From Azotimanducus sp965199815 (GTDB lineage Bacteria > Pseudomonadota > Gammaproteobacteria > Pseudomonadales > Azotimanducaceae): a stretch of DNA of 64,000 nt. Below the pieces are notes generated by a model. The model was given only the letters and a program-made list of their open reading frames with translations, searched no databases and was not told where the DNA came from. The stretch spans positions 186,001 through 250,000 of the forward strand of contig CBDATE010000033.1 of NCBI GenBank assembly GCA_965199815.1, in the 5' to 3' direction. The translations under genes and the position numbers were made by a program. Position 1 is the first letter of the stretch; each line of letters opens with the position of its first letter. Shown here one piece after another: positions 47,101 to 55,715 of the stretch.

Positions 47101-47678
47101 ATCGACCTTGATCCCGGTGCACATGGCATGTCTGTCCGCGGCTCGTCCAGCAGGCGAATGCTGGACAAGTTGCGCCCGTAACCAGCGAAATCCATGCCCC
47201 AGCCGAGCACGAAACCGGAGCCACATTCGAGCGCCGCGAAGTCCGGCTCGAAGCAGGCATCGGGACGCTGTCGTCGCACCAGCACCGCGGTGATGACTTC
47301 TCCGGCATCTCTTGACTGCACCGCTCTGACCGCCTCCAGCAAGCTCGCGCCTTGATCGCAGATGTCGTCGATCAGCACCACCGTTCGGTTCTGCAGGTCA
47401 CTCTGCGGTTTGGCGCGCCACTCGATCTGTCCGCCAGTGCATGAATCTCGGTAGCGACTGAGGTGCATGTAATCGAACTGCAGTGGCATATGCAGCCGTT
47501 GCATGACGGCAGCGCTGAACGTGACCCCGCCATTCATCATGCACAGGATGACAGGCTCGGTGTTCGCCAGTCGGGCGCTCAGCCTCACCGCCAAACGGTC
47601 CACGGCATGGTTCACCTGCTGTTCGCTGAATAGCAGCTTCGATTGGTTGTACACGCGCTCAGCCGGGCCGTTCGGCAT
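47097..47678 (-). CDS. hpt: hypoxanthine-guanine phosphoribosyltransferase
   Basis: Converts hypoxanthine or guanine to IMP or GMP with PRPP. The 193-residue type I PRTase shows the PRPP loop VVLIDDICDQGASLLEAV and CMMNGGVTFSAAVMQRL, plus GMDFAGYGRN near the C-terminus for base binding. It would use the hypoxanthine released by the phosphorylase that follows. The start, ATG 47678, overlaps the mscS end by 20 bases. Confidence 0.9.
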   Translation of the reverse strand: MPNGPAERVYNQSKLLFSEQQVNHAVDRLAVRLSARLANTEPVILCMMNGGVTFSAAVMQRLHMPLQFDYMHLSRYRDSCTGGQIEWRAKPQSDLQNRTVVLIDDICDQGASLLEAVRAVQSRDAGEVITAVLVRRQRPDACFEPDFAALECGSGFVLGWGMDFAGYGRNLSSIRLLDEPRTDMPCAPGSRSI

Positions 47679-48786
47679 GATTCGGTTCGCTTGCGTGGCT
47701 GAGCAGATCGGGCGGAAGCTGTACCTGCGATGCCTCGCCGAGGTGCAGAGTGCGCGTCGGAAAGGCGATTTCCGCGCCGTGACGCTCGATGATTTCGGCA
47801 ATCTTCAACAGGATATCTTCCTTGATGCCATGGAAAGTCGCCCAGTCGGTGGTCCTGGTGAAGGTGTAGATAAAGAAATCCACAGAGGATGCGCCGAAGT
47901 TGTCGAGATTGACCATCAGGAGCCGCTCGTCGTCAATCGCTTCGTGATTGCCGAGCATCTGGCGCACATCTTCGAGAATCTGTGCGACCTTGTGTATGTC
48001 GTCGTAGCGTACTCCGATAGTCTCGAAAATCCGCCTGTTCAGCATTCTTGACGGGTTTTCGATGGTGATGCTGGTGAACTTGGCGTTGGGAATATACAGG
48101 GGGCGTTTGTCGAAGGTGCGTACGCGTGTGACGCGCCAGCCGATGTCTTCAACCGTCCCCTCGATTTCCGAGTCCGGCGAGCGGATCCAGTCACCGACTG
48201 CGAAGGGCCGGTCGAAGAACACCACTGCGGCACCGAAAAAGTTGGCCAGCAGGTCTCTGGCTGCAAATCCGACGATGATGCCGCCCACGCCCCCGAATGC
48301 CAGCACTGAAGTGATGCTGAATCCGAGGGTTTGCATGGCCACGATTCCGGTGGTGATGAGCACTGATGCGCGTATCAGCTTGGCGATGGCAATCGCAGTG
48401 GTGGCATCTGCGTGTCCCCTCTGTCGCGAGCGGTCAACGTAGTGGCCTTCCATGCGGCTGATGAGACGCAGCGCAAACCAGCCGAGCATGATCACAATCC
48501 ACAGCTCCCAGGCGGAAGAAAGGTAGTCTTTCAGTGGCGACTCGGTAGCCGTTACGGCGACTTCCAGCGCCAGTAATATGCCGCTGCCAAGAATCGCCCA
48601 GCTCAGTGGGAGCCGTGCGGCTTCCACCAGCGCGTCATCCCAGGCATTCGCCGAGCGTTCGGCCATGCGCTTCAGGTGACGCATCAGGTAGCGAAGCCCC
48701 AGGCGCGCTACCAGAGTAATCGTCACCACGATGAAGACTTCAAGCGCCCAGGAAGTCTCGATGAGTTGTTTGATAAACCTTTCCAT
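47659..48786 (-). CDS. MscS-family mechanosensitive ion channel
   Basis: A 375-residue inner-membrane channel of the small-conductance MscS type. It has four hydrophobic segments; the pore-lining helix and MscS domain start are SITSVLAFGGVGGIIVGFAA, followed by the beta domain (FDRPFAVGDWIRSPDSEIEG) and a C-terminal alpha/beta region. Longer at the N-terminus than E. coli MscS (286) by about one membrane segment. It precedes hpt with a slight overlap. Confidence 0.93.
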   Translation of the reverse strand: MERFIKQLIETSWALEVFIVVTITLVARLGLRYLMRHLKRMAERSANAWDDALVEAARLPLSWAILGSGILLALEVAVTATESPLKDYLSSAWELWIVIMLGWFALRLISRMEGHYVDRSRQRGHADATTAIAIAKLIRASVLITTGIVAMQTLGFSITSVLAFGGVGGIIVGFAARDLLANFFGAAVVFFDRPFAVGDWIRSPDSEIEGTVEDIGWRVTRVRTFDKRPLYIPNAKFTSITIENPSRMLNRRIFETIGVRYDDIHKVAQILEDVRQMLGNHEAIDDERLLMVNLDNFGASSVDFFIYTFTRTTDWATFHGIKEDILLKIAEIIERHGAEIAFPTRTLHLGEASQVQLPPDLLSHASEPNHAERPG

Positions 48787-48841
48787 ACGAACTCGACCAA
48801 TTGCTGCGTGAATGATAATGGATTCGTCCGCTCACAAAATT

Positions 48842-49062
48842 GCGGCGGGGACACACACCGGTGTGCGGCGGGGACACACACCGACGGGGACACACACCAC
48901 ACCGACGGGGACACACACCGACGAAAATCGACGAACGGGGGTGTGCGGCGGGGACACACACCGACGAACGGGGGTGTGCGGCGGGGACACACACCGACGA
49001 CGGGGACACACACCGACGACGGGGACACACGGGGACACACACCGACGGCGGGGACACACAAG
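48842..49062. repeat. array of GGGGACACAC repeats
   Basis: Ten copies of GGGGACACAC, most followed by ACCGACG, at 48847, 48870, 48886, 48907, 48950, 48983, 49002, 49021, 49031 and 49050. Spacing is irregular (10 to 43 bases) and a longer GGGTGTGCGGCG spacer occurs twice. It fills the 360-base gap between divergent mscS and the DUF35 gene. It is not a CRISPR: units are short and lack unique spacers. Confidence 0.88.
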
Positions 49063-49147
49063 CCATATCCCGGCGCGAATCTGGTAGGCTAACTGCCACA
49101 ATCGAAACACCATCAACTTTGCCAGAACTGGAGAGGAGCAGACCTTC

Positions 49148-49567
49148 ATGTCAGATTCAGCCCCACTGCCCGCGGTGAGCTACATCAAGATTCCCGAGTC
49201 GGGTGAGCCTTACCTTGAAGGCCACAGGTGCAAGTGCTGCGGTGCTATCTTCCTCGGTGCCCGCGATCATTGCTCCAAATGCGGGGCGCGTGACCAGATG
49301 GAGCCCATACGGCTTGCCAGCACCGGCAAACTCTATTCCTATTCCATCGTGACGCGCTCCTTCCCGGGCATTGAAGTCCCGTTTATCTCCAGCATTGTCG
49401 ATCTTGATGGTGGCGGTGTGGTGAAGGGCAACCTGATCGGCATGGAGCCGGATCCGGCGAAGATCAAATTCGACATGCCGGTCAGGGTCGTTTTCAAGGA
49501 TGCCCTGGGACGCCGGGATGCTGACGGCAACGCCTATACTTCCTACTTCTTCGAACCTATTCACTGA
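49148..49567 (+). CDS. Zn-ribbon/OB-fold (DUF35) acyl-CoA-associated protein
   Basis: A 139-residue protein with a rubredoxin-like zinc ribbon (CKCCGAIFLG, CSKCGARDQ) and an OB-fold (GKLYSYSIVTRSFPGIEVPF, VPFISSIVDLDGGGVVKGNL). DUF35 proteins form complexes with thiolase-like partners, supplying a CoA-handling subunit. It has the SD GAGAGGAG and is 17 bases upstream of the thiolase gene. Confidence 0.92.
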   Translation: MSDSAPLPAVSYIKIPESGEPYLEGHRCKCCGAIFLGARDHCSKCGARDQMEPIRLASTGKLYSYSIVTRSFPGIEVPFISSIVDLDGGGVVKGNLIGMEPDPAKIKFDMPVRVVFKDALGRRDADGNAYTSYFFEPIH

Positions 49568-49584
49568 AATCAGAGAGGTCAGTC

Positions 49585-50730
49585 ATGAGTGATGTCTATA
49601 TCGTCGGAGTCGATATGATCAAGTTCGGCCGCTTTCCCGAGCGGTCGGTCCCCAACATCGGCGCAGAAGCCGCGCTGCTTGCCCTGGATGACTGCGGTCT
49701 CACCATTCAGGACATGCAGGCGCTCTACTGTGGCAACCTCGGGCAGGCCAACGCCATGGTGGGGCAACGCATGCTGCAGGAAATCGGCCAGACGGGCATC
49801 CCCGTGGTGAACTGTGCCAATGCCTGCGCGACGGGCGCGACCGCCTTTCGTGAAGCCTGGACTTCGATCAAGGCCGACCTCTACGATCTGGTGCTCGCGG
49901 TAGGCGTGGAACAGATGGGCAAGGGACTCCTGGGCGGCGCAGGCGGTGCCAAGGGCATCTCGAAGGAGGGATTGCTCGGCTCCGGCACCATGCCGACCGT
50001 GTTTGCCGAGGCCGGCATGGAGCATGCGCGCAAACACGGCACGACTTTCGAGCAGTTCGCCAAGGTATCGGTCAAGAACCACCACCACTCGACCATGAAT
50101 CCCAAGGCCATGTATCAGATCGAAACACCGCTTGATACGGTGATGAACGCCGAGATGATTTCCTATCCCAACACCAAGCTCATGTGCTCGGTGAATGTGG
50201 ATGGCTCGGCGGCTGCCGTGCTGGCGAGCGAGGACAAGGTGCGCGAACTTGGCCTCATGTCGCGTGCCGTCAAGGTGCGGGCATCAGTACTCACCTCGGA
50301 CCCCTGGCAGGAGCGCGATCTGGTCATGCCGGATGTCAATAGCTGTACGCGCATGGCGGCAAAGACCGCCTACGAGATGGCCGGTGTTGGCCCCGAGGAT
50401 ATAGACCTGGTGGAGCTGCACGACTGCTTTGCCACCGCCGAGATTCTCCACTACGAGAATCTGGGCCTTTGTGGTGATGGCGAGGCCGGGCGCATGATCG
50501 ACGAGGGTGAAGTGGCGCTCGGCGGGCGGGTTCCGGTGAATGTATCCGGTGGCCTGCTCTCCAAGGGCCATCCGCTCGGTGCCACCGGTATCGCCAACGT
50601 ATATGAAGTCTCCACCCATCTGCGTGGTGAAGCTGGCGGTCGCCAGGTCAAGGATGCGCGTCTCGGGCTCACCCATGTGATCGGACTCGGCAGTGCTTGC
50701 GGCATTCACATCCTGGAAAAGGCGGCGTGA
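49585..50730 (+). CDS. thiolase-family acyl-CoA acetyltransferase (lipid-transfer type)
   Basis: A 381-residue thiolase-fold protein of the SCP2/lipid-transfer class. The nucleophile region is NCANACATGATAFREAW (Cys in ANACATG), followed by DLVELHDCFATAEILHYENL and the C-terminal GGLLSKGHPLGATGI with the catalytic His. Such proteins cleave or condense branched or steroid-like acyl-CoAs with a DUF35 partner, as the adjacent gene suggests. Substrate unknown. Confidence 0.92.
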   Translation: MSDVYIVGVDMIKFGRFPERSVPNIGAEAALLALDDCGLTIQDMQALYCGNLGQANAMVGQRMLQEIGQTGIPVVNCANACATGATAFREAWTSIKADLYDLVLAVGVEQMGKGLLGGAGGAKGISKEGLLGSGTMPTVFAEAGMEHARKHGTTFEQFAKVSVKNHHHSTMNPKAMYQIETPLDTVMNAEMISYPNTKLMCSVNVDGSAAAVLASEDKVRELGLMSRAVKVRASVLTSDPWQERDLVMPDVNSCTRMAAKTAYEMAGVGPEDIDLVELHDCFATAEILHYENLGLCGDGEAGRMIDEGEVALGGRVPVNVSGGLLSKGHPLGATGIANVYEVSTHLRGEAGGRQVKDARLGLTHVIGLGSACGIHILEKAA

Positions 50731-50783
50731 CGCTTCCCGTTTGCAAGCGGAAGAAATAGCCACACACCGATAATCACCGGGCA

Positions 50784-51269
50784 ATGCGCGTCGGCGTTGT
50801 TTGCGACACGCACAACAACCTCGGCAATGTTCGCCGCATAGTTGATCTGTTCAACGATGCCGCAGTCGAGCGCGTTATTCACACGGGCGATATCACCCAG
50901 GCGAAAACGCTTGATGCGCTCTCCGGCCTTGATGCACCCCTGTATGGAGTGTTCGGCAATAACGATCTGGAGCGCGAGTCATTGCAGGAAGCCGTGCACC
51001 GACACGGCTTTCACTTCGTCGATCCACCACTTGAACTCCATTGGCATGAACGCCACTTGCTGGTAGTGCACGATCCTCTGGAACTCGATCGCTTCTCGAA
51101 ACCGCATCACGAGTTGCTCCTGCACGGGCACACGCATCTGTATCGCCACGAACGATCGGCGCACCGGCTTGTCTTCAATCCGGGCGAGTGCGCCGGCATC
51201 ATGCCCGGATTGAACGCCATAGGCGTGGTGGATCTGGAAACGCTGGAGACGGGCCTGCTCAGGTTTTGA
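50784..51269 (+). CDS. YfcE-type metallophosphoesterase
   Basis: A 161-residue calcineurin-like phosphodiesterase. Metal ligands are in VVCDTHNNLGN, VIHTGDIT, YGVFGNNDLE, VVHDPLEL and LLLHGHTHLYRHE, the full order for the YfcE family. Probably a cytosolic phosphodiesterase with broad in vitro substrates. Convergent with the ABC exporter gene downstream. Confidence 0.9.
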   Translation: MRVGVVCDTHNNLGNVRRIVDLFNDAAVERVIHTGDITQAKTLDALSGLDAPLYGVFGNNDLERESLQEAVHRHGFHFVDPPLELHWHERHLLVVHDPLELDRFSKPHHELLLHGHTHLYRHERSAHRLVFNPGECAGIMPGLNAIGVVDLETLETGLLRF

Positions 51270-51284
51270 CGGTGTCGGCAGGAT

Positions 51285-53435
51285 TCAGGAGCCTGCCTCT
51301 ACCAGCCGACCGGCCTCCACGAAAAAGCACCGGTCGGCGAGGCGCGCAAACCTCTCGTCATGGGTCACCACTACCCGAGTCATGGCCAGTGAGGTGATCA
51401 GCTCCTGCACTTTCTGCGCGCTGTGGACATCGAGGTTGGCCGTTGGTTCGTCCAGAAACAGGAACTTCGGCTGCTTGTACAGCGCTCGCGCCAGCAGCAC
51501 TCGCTGACGCTGGCCGACGGAGAGCACTGACCCCATATCTCCGATCAGGGATTCATAGCCCATGGGCAAGGCCTGGATGACCTCATCGATGTCGAGACTC
51601 GCGGCGCAATCCATTACCCGTTGCATCTGCTGATCGACATCAAAGAAGCTGATGTTTTCCGCGATACTGCCTGCCAGCAGGCAATCGTCCTGCATGACCG
51701 CGGCGATGTGACACCGATAACTGGTGACATCCAGCGAGGTGAGAGGTCGATTATCCATCGCAACCTGGCCACTGCCCGGTTCGAGCAGCCCCATGCAGAG
51801 CTTGAGCAGGGTGGTCTTGCCGCTGCCGGAGCGCCCGAGAATCGCGATGAACTCGCCGGGGGCGACATGCAGGTTCACCTGTTGCAGCACCTCCGCTTCA
51901 AGATCGCCATATGCGTAACACACCTCGCTCAGAGTGAGGGCACCCTGACAGTCGTTTGCAGGCTGCCCGACATGAGGTTCAGTGGTGATTGATGCCTGTT
52001 CGGGTTCAGCCAGGCCTATGTCCGACAGGCGCTCCAGATGCACCGACAGCATGCGAATCGAGATGAGCTCTTCGATGAGCGCCGCCAGTCTATCCACGAA
52101 CTGTGTCTTGTAGGAGACAAAGGCGAACAACATGCCAACAGTGAAGGACGCATCAAGCACCAGGCCGATGCCGATGAATATCACCAGCAGATTCTCGAAA
52201 CCGAAAATCGTTGATGCCAGGGTCTGGTTGACAATCTCCAGGCGCCCCACGGCAATGCCGGCGTTCGTCGCCTGCGCCTGATGATGCAGCCAGTTGTGAT
52301 GCCGTTCGGACTCCTTGCCAAAAACCTTGATGCCCTGCACGGCGCGGGTCAGTTCCATGAAGCGCGAGTCGCGCAGGGCACCCGACAGAATGAGTTCCAT
52401 GGTGCGCTGACGAATCGGCGGGTAGAGCGCCAGACGAGTGACGAGATAGAGCACGACCGCTGTACATACGACCCAAGCGAGTTTCGGGCTGTAGAGAAAC
52501 ATCATGACACCGGTGGTGATGGCCATGATGCCGTCCACCATGACGGTAATCACGCCTTGCGTGAACAGGTTTTGCACCGGTTCAAGGGAACGGAACCGCG
52601 ATACCACATCGCCGAGATGACGTTTCTGGAACCAGTCGAGTGGCAGTCGCAGCAGATGACGCACCAGAGCTGCGGCCATATGAAAGGACAGGCTGCTGCC
52701 GGCAAACAGGATCATCACGCCACGCAGCGCCTCTGTGGCTACCGAAACCGCCATCAGGAGGCCAAAGGCCAGCGCCAGCACCACGGCCAGATTGGCATCC
52801 TGGCTCACCACCGCCTCGTCCACCATGAGCTGCATATAGAAGGGCATGGCCAGCGCGCACAACTGGATTGCCAGCGAGACACACAGGAGGCCGACGAAGC
52901 TCTTTTCCAGACCGCGTATCTGGGCGCGAAAATCGCGCAGCTTCAAACGCTCGCTCCGATCCATGCGCTTGAAATCGGCGCTCGGCCAGAGTTCCAGCGC
53001 CACACCCGTGAATTTTTTCGACACCTCCTCGAGTGGCAGGCTTCTCGCACCCACGGCCGGGTCGTGAATCAGTGCCCGTCCACGCCGCATCTTCACCAGC
53101 ACGACGAAGTGATTGAATTCCCAGTGCAGTACTGCTGGCTGACGCAACTGCGCAAAGTCTTCCGGTTCGCAGCGCACCGCGCGTGATTCGAGGCCGAAGC
53201 GGTGCGACAAGGTCATGAGGTCCGCCAGAGTGGTGCCGCGCAGCGAGAGGTGCGCGCGCCGACGCAGCGAGGCCAGGTCGGTGGCCTGGCCATGGAATCC
53301 GAGCACCATGGCCAGACATGCGAGGCCGCACTCGGAGGCCTCGCTCTGCATGATGGCGGGTACCGAGCGGCGGAACCCGAATCTGAGCAGATTGATCACT
53401 GCCGTGCGAGGCTCCTGAGTGGTGCGGTCAGCCAT
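51285..53435 (-). CDS. peptidase-containing ABC exporter (C39 family)
   Basis: A 716-residue type I secretion or bacteriocin-type exporter. The N-terminal C39 peptidase has Gln30 and Cys36 in QSEASECGLACLAM and the His/Asp pair in HFVVLVKMRRGRALIHDPAV, so it should cleave double-glycine leaders. A six-helix membrane domain follows, then the ATPase with GRSGSGKTTLL, LSVGQRQRVLLARAL and FLFLDEPTANLD. It overlaps the HlyD gene by 40 bases. I found no adjacent double-glycine precursor peptide and no TolC-like gene. Confidence 0.93.
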   Translation of the reverse strand: MADRTTQEPRTAVINLLRFGFRRSVPAIMQSEASECGLACLAMVLGFHGQATDLASLRRRAHLSLRGTTLADLMTLSHRFGLESRAVRCEPEDFAQLRQPAVLHWEFNHFVVLVKMRRGRALIHDPAVGARSLPLEEVSKKFTGVALELWPSADFKRMDRSERLKLRDFRAQIRGLEKSFVGLLCVSLAIQLCALAMPFYMQLMVDEAVVSQDANLAVVLALAFGLLMAVSVATEALRGVMILFAGSSLSFHMAAALVRHLLRLPLDWFQKRHLGDVVSRFRSLEPVQNLFTQGVITVMVDGIMAITTGVMMFLYSPKLAWVVCTAVVLYLVTRLALYPPIRQRTMELILSGALRDSRFMELTRAVQGIKVFGKESERHHNWLHHQAQATNAGIAVGRLEIVNQTLASTIFGFENLLVIFIGIGLVLDASFTVGMLFAFVSYKTQFVDRLAALIEELISIRMLSVHLERLSDIGLAEPEQASITTEPHVGQPANDCQGALTLSEVCYAYGDLEAEVLQQVNLHVAPGEFIAILGRSGSGKTTLLKLCMGLLEPGSGQVAMDNRPLTSLDVTSYRCHIAAVMQDDCLLAGSIAENISFFDVDQQMQRVMDCAASLDIDEVIQALPMGYESLIGDMGSVLSVGQRQRVLLARALYKQPKFLFLDEPTANLDVHSAQKVQELITSLAMTRVVVTHDERFARLADRCFFVEAGRLVEAGS

Positions 53436-54649
53436 TGCCAGAGAGTGCGTGTTTCAAGTTGGACTTCGGCTTGCAGCGTCATCCCGGGCAACAGTGCCCA
53501 GGTTTCGCCGTTGGCCAGTACCTCTGAATCAAGCGGCTTGACGTACACGCGATACACGGGTTCACGCAGTGGCACGGGTGCGGAAATCTCGCCTGCAACC
53601 AGACTCGTGCGACCGACTTGCGTTACTTCGCCCTCGTGTGAACCAAATCGTTCATACGGGAAGGCGTCATAACGAATACGTACGCGCTGTCCTTCGCGCA
53701 CGAAGCCGATGGCTCGTGACGGCACCAGCAGCACCGCCCGAATGCCCTTTTCTTCTTGCAGAATGCTGAACAACGGACGCTCCTTTCGTGCCTGATCTCC
53801 TTGTGAATGAGTGACTCCGCGCACCCGACCGGTAACCGGTGCCGTGACGAAGTAATCCGAGTAGCCCTGCAACTCCGTCAGGCGTTGCCTGAGATCAGAG
53901 AGGTCGCGATTCAGACTGGAAAGGCGGGCATAGTGCTGCGTCGGCAGGCTGCTTTTCTCTGCCTGATGCTTGCGCAGCATCGATTCGAGACCAAGCAGCG
54001 TGTGCGATGCATTCAGGGTTTCGGCACGCGCCGCCAGATACTCCTGCTGCAGGATGTCCACATCGGATTTCGCCAGGCTGCCTGCGTCCTGCAATTTCAG
54101 CCCGCGACCCAGGGCTGCCTGACGCAATTGTTGTTGTTCGGCAAGAACCTGATGCAGCGATGAGAGAAGGCTGCGTCGCTCGACCAGAAACTGTGATTCT
54201 TGCGCGTACCATGCGGACTCTTCCTGTTGACGCGCGCGTTCCCTGAGGCGCTCTTCTTCGAGCATTGCAACCTGTGCGCGCAGCTCGATCTCCAGGCTGG
54301 ATTCACTGAAGGTTTCGCTGCCTATGGCGCGCCGGTTGATCAGCCGCGCCAGCACCTGATCGGCAACCACCTCGTCGCCTTCAGCGACCAGTACCTCCTG
54401 TACGCGACCCTCCTGGGGAGGGAATACCCGTACCCAGCCAGCTTCGGTTGAAATGTAGCCTTGTACCGATTCCGAACGAACGAATGACGCTTTGACGAGC
54501 AGTACACCAAGCAACACGAAGCCGATGACCAGGGCCGGAATCGCATACTTCGCAATGCGCGGTGATCTGAGCAGCAGCTCGCCCCACAGGCGCTCGCGCG
54601 CTGCCAGCATGGCTTCCTTGCGAAAGAGTGTGGAGTTGTCTTCGCTCAT
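53396..54649 (-). CDS. HlyD-family membrane fusion protein
   Basis: A 417-residue adaptor that bridges the ABC exporter to an outer-membrane channel. One N-terminal membrane helix (IPALVIGFVLLGVLLVKA, residues about 37-55) is followed by a biotinyl-lipoyl-like segment (VRVFPPQEGRVQEVLVAEGD), long coiled-coil helices and a second beta region (VTAPVTGRVRGVTHSQGD). Together with the downstream C39-ABC gene it forms a two-gene export system. Confidence 0.92.
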   Translation of the reverse strand: MSEDNSTLFRKEAMLAARERLWGELLLRSPRIAKYAIPALVIGFVLLGVLLVKASFVRSESVQGYISTEAGWVRVFPPQEGRVQEVLVAEGDEVVADQVLARLINRRAIGSETFSESSLEIELRAQVAMLEEERLRERARQQEESAWYAQESQFLVERRSLLSSLHQVLAEQQQLRQAALGRGLKLQDAGSLAKSDVDILQQEYLAARAETLNASHTLLGLESMLRKHQAEKSSLPTQHYARLSSLNRDLSDLRQRLTELQGYSDYFVTAPVTGRVRGVTHSQGDQARKERPLFSILQEEKGIRAVLLVPSRAIGFVREGQRVRIRYDAFPYERFGSHEGEVTQVGRTSLVAGEISAPVPLREPVYRVYVKPLDSEVLANGETWALLPGMTLQAEVQLETRTLWQWLTAPLRSLARQ

Positions 54650-54779
54650 ACAAACAGCATGCGCGATATGGGTTGGAGGCGTTGCCGAGATTGGCGGTAT
54701 CCCGTGTGGGATATGCCACCTTCTTGCTGTGCGAAAATCCTGTGCGGGAGTTTCTGTGCGGCGAGCGCAGGCTTGGGGA

Positions 54780-54829
54780 AGCCTCTGTTATTCAGAGGCT
54801 CTCCATGTGGCACATGAACGTGCCACGTG
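54780..54829. repeat. two consecutive hairpins related to the 57.7 kb insertion
   Basis: AGCCTCTG/CAGAGGCT with a 5-base loop (54780-54800), then CATGTGGCAC/GTGCCACGTG (about 54804-54829, one wobble pair). The same two hairpins in the same order occur at 57738-57785 with compensating base changes. They lie in the 190-base gap between the HlyD and DUF1499 genes; the rest of the gap shows nothing I recognise. Confidence 0.6.
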
Positions 54830-54839
54830 CGTAGTCAGG

Positions 54840-55580
54840 TTACGAAGCCGCCTTGACGCGCTCCATCACTGCGAGGATGCGCTCCGCATTGGCACCAAGA
54901 TCGGAGGTGCCAATGCGCGACACTGAGCGCAGGTCCATGCGCGTACCGCCTTCCACTGCGCGTAGTCTCACAATCAGATCGTCCTTGAACCCGAACCAGA
55001 AGGTGGTGGCGACCGCCTCGATTTCGCCGTTCGTCGCATCGTCTCTGATCACTTCCATGCCCATGTCTGCGAGCACTTCGAGTACGCGCGCATGCAGTTC
55101 GGAGGCGGAGACTGGCAGCAGCAGTGGTCTCACTTGCGGGTAGCTTTCGAGTTGCATGGCCGCCAGCACTTCGCCCCGGTACTCGAGGCTGTTCTCCTGT
55201 TCCGAACGCAAGGACGGTGCCAGGGTGAATACGGGCGGATCTGCCGTGTCGGTGGTGATGTCGTGTATCGGCGGGACGAGGCGAGCCTTGGATATGGTGT
55301 TTGCCAGGAACAGGGACACCAGCAGGCTGAGGCCGATGCCGTGCGCCGCGACCACCAGACGTTCTCCGAGTGTGCGCAGCTTCCACAGGGAGAACAGGCC
55401 GATCAGGCATCCGAGCAGCGCCAGCACAAGGCCGGCCGGTATCATCATCAGAGCAAGCCCGAGGCTCCAGAGATCGATGCGACTGCCAAGCGCGCCAATC
55501 ATGGGCAAAAGAATGCCGACAGCGCCGAGTGCCAGTGAGGCCAGTGCCAGTGTCTTGATGCGAGAATTTGATGTTGTCAC
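54840..55580 (-). CDS. DUF1499 membrane protein
   Basis: A 246-residue protein with a GTG start. Three hydrophobic helices lie in the first 100 residues (ALASLALGAVGILLPMIGAL, GLALMMIPAGLVLALLGCLI, AHGIGLSLLVSLFLANTI). The exported or membrane-peripheral C-terminal half starts with the DUF1499 hallmark PPIHDITTDTADPPVF and contains a mixed alpha/beta region. Function of the family is unknown; no clear link to the export genes downstream. Confidence 0.87.
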   Translation of the reverse strand: MTTSNSRIKTLALASLALGAVGILLPMIGALGSRIDLWSLGLALMMIPAGLVLALLGCLIGLFSLWKLRTLGERLVVAAHGIGLSLLVSLFLANTISKARLVPPIHDITTDTADPPVFTLAPSLRSEQENSLEYRGEVLAAMQLESYPQVRPLLLPVSASELHARVLEVLADMGMEVIRDDATNGEIEAVATTFWFGFKDDLIVRLRAVEGGTRMDLRSVSRIGTSDLGANAERILAVMERVKAAS

Positions 55581-55715
55581 TGCGAGTTACCTGATGTCCT
55601 GTCTTGTCGCGCTTCGCTTACCTGGCGCATGGTATAGAGTGTTCGTTTGCTCCGCTTCCGGCACTGCCCGGATACAGGCAGTGGGGCATTCGTTCACAAC
55701 TGAAGGGGAGTGCCC

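Noticed and set aside
48842..49062. CRISPR array
   Set aside because: Units are 10 bases with irregular spacing and no unique spacers; no cas genes are nearby.
48676..49092. Open frames through the GGGGACACAC array
   Set aside because: The predicted peptides are simple Thr/His/Gly repeats produced in several frames by the array itself.
54650..54839. Possible double-glycine precursor peptide for the C39 exporter
   Set aside because: Short open frames in the gap lack a leader with GG or GA and are broken by hairpins.
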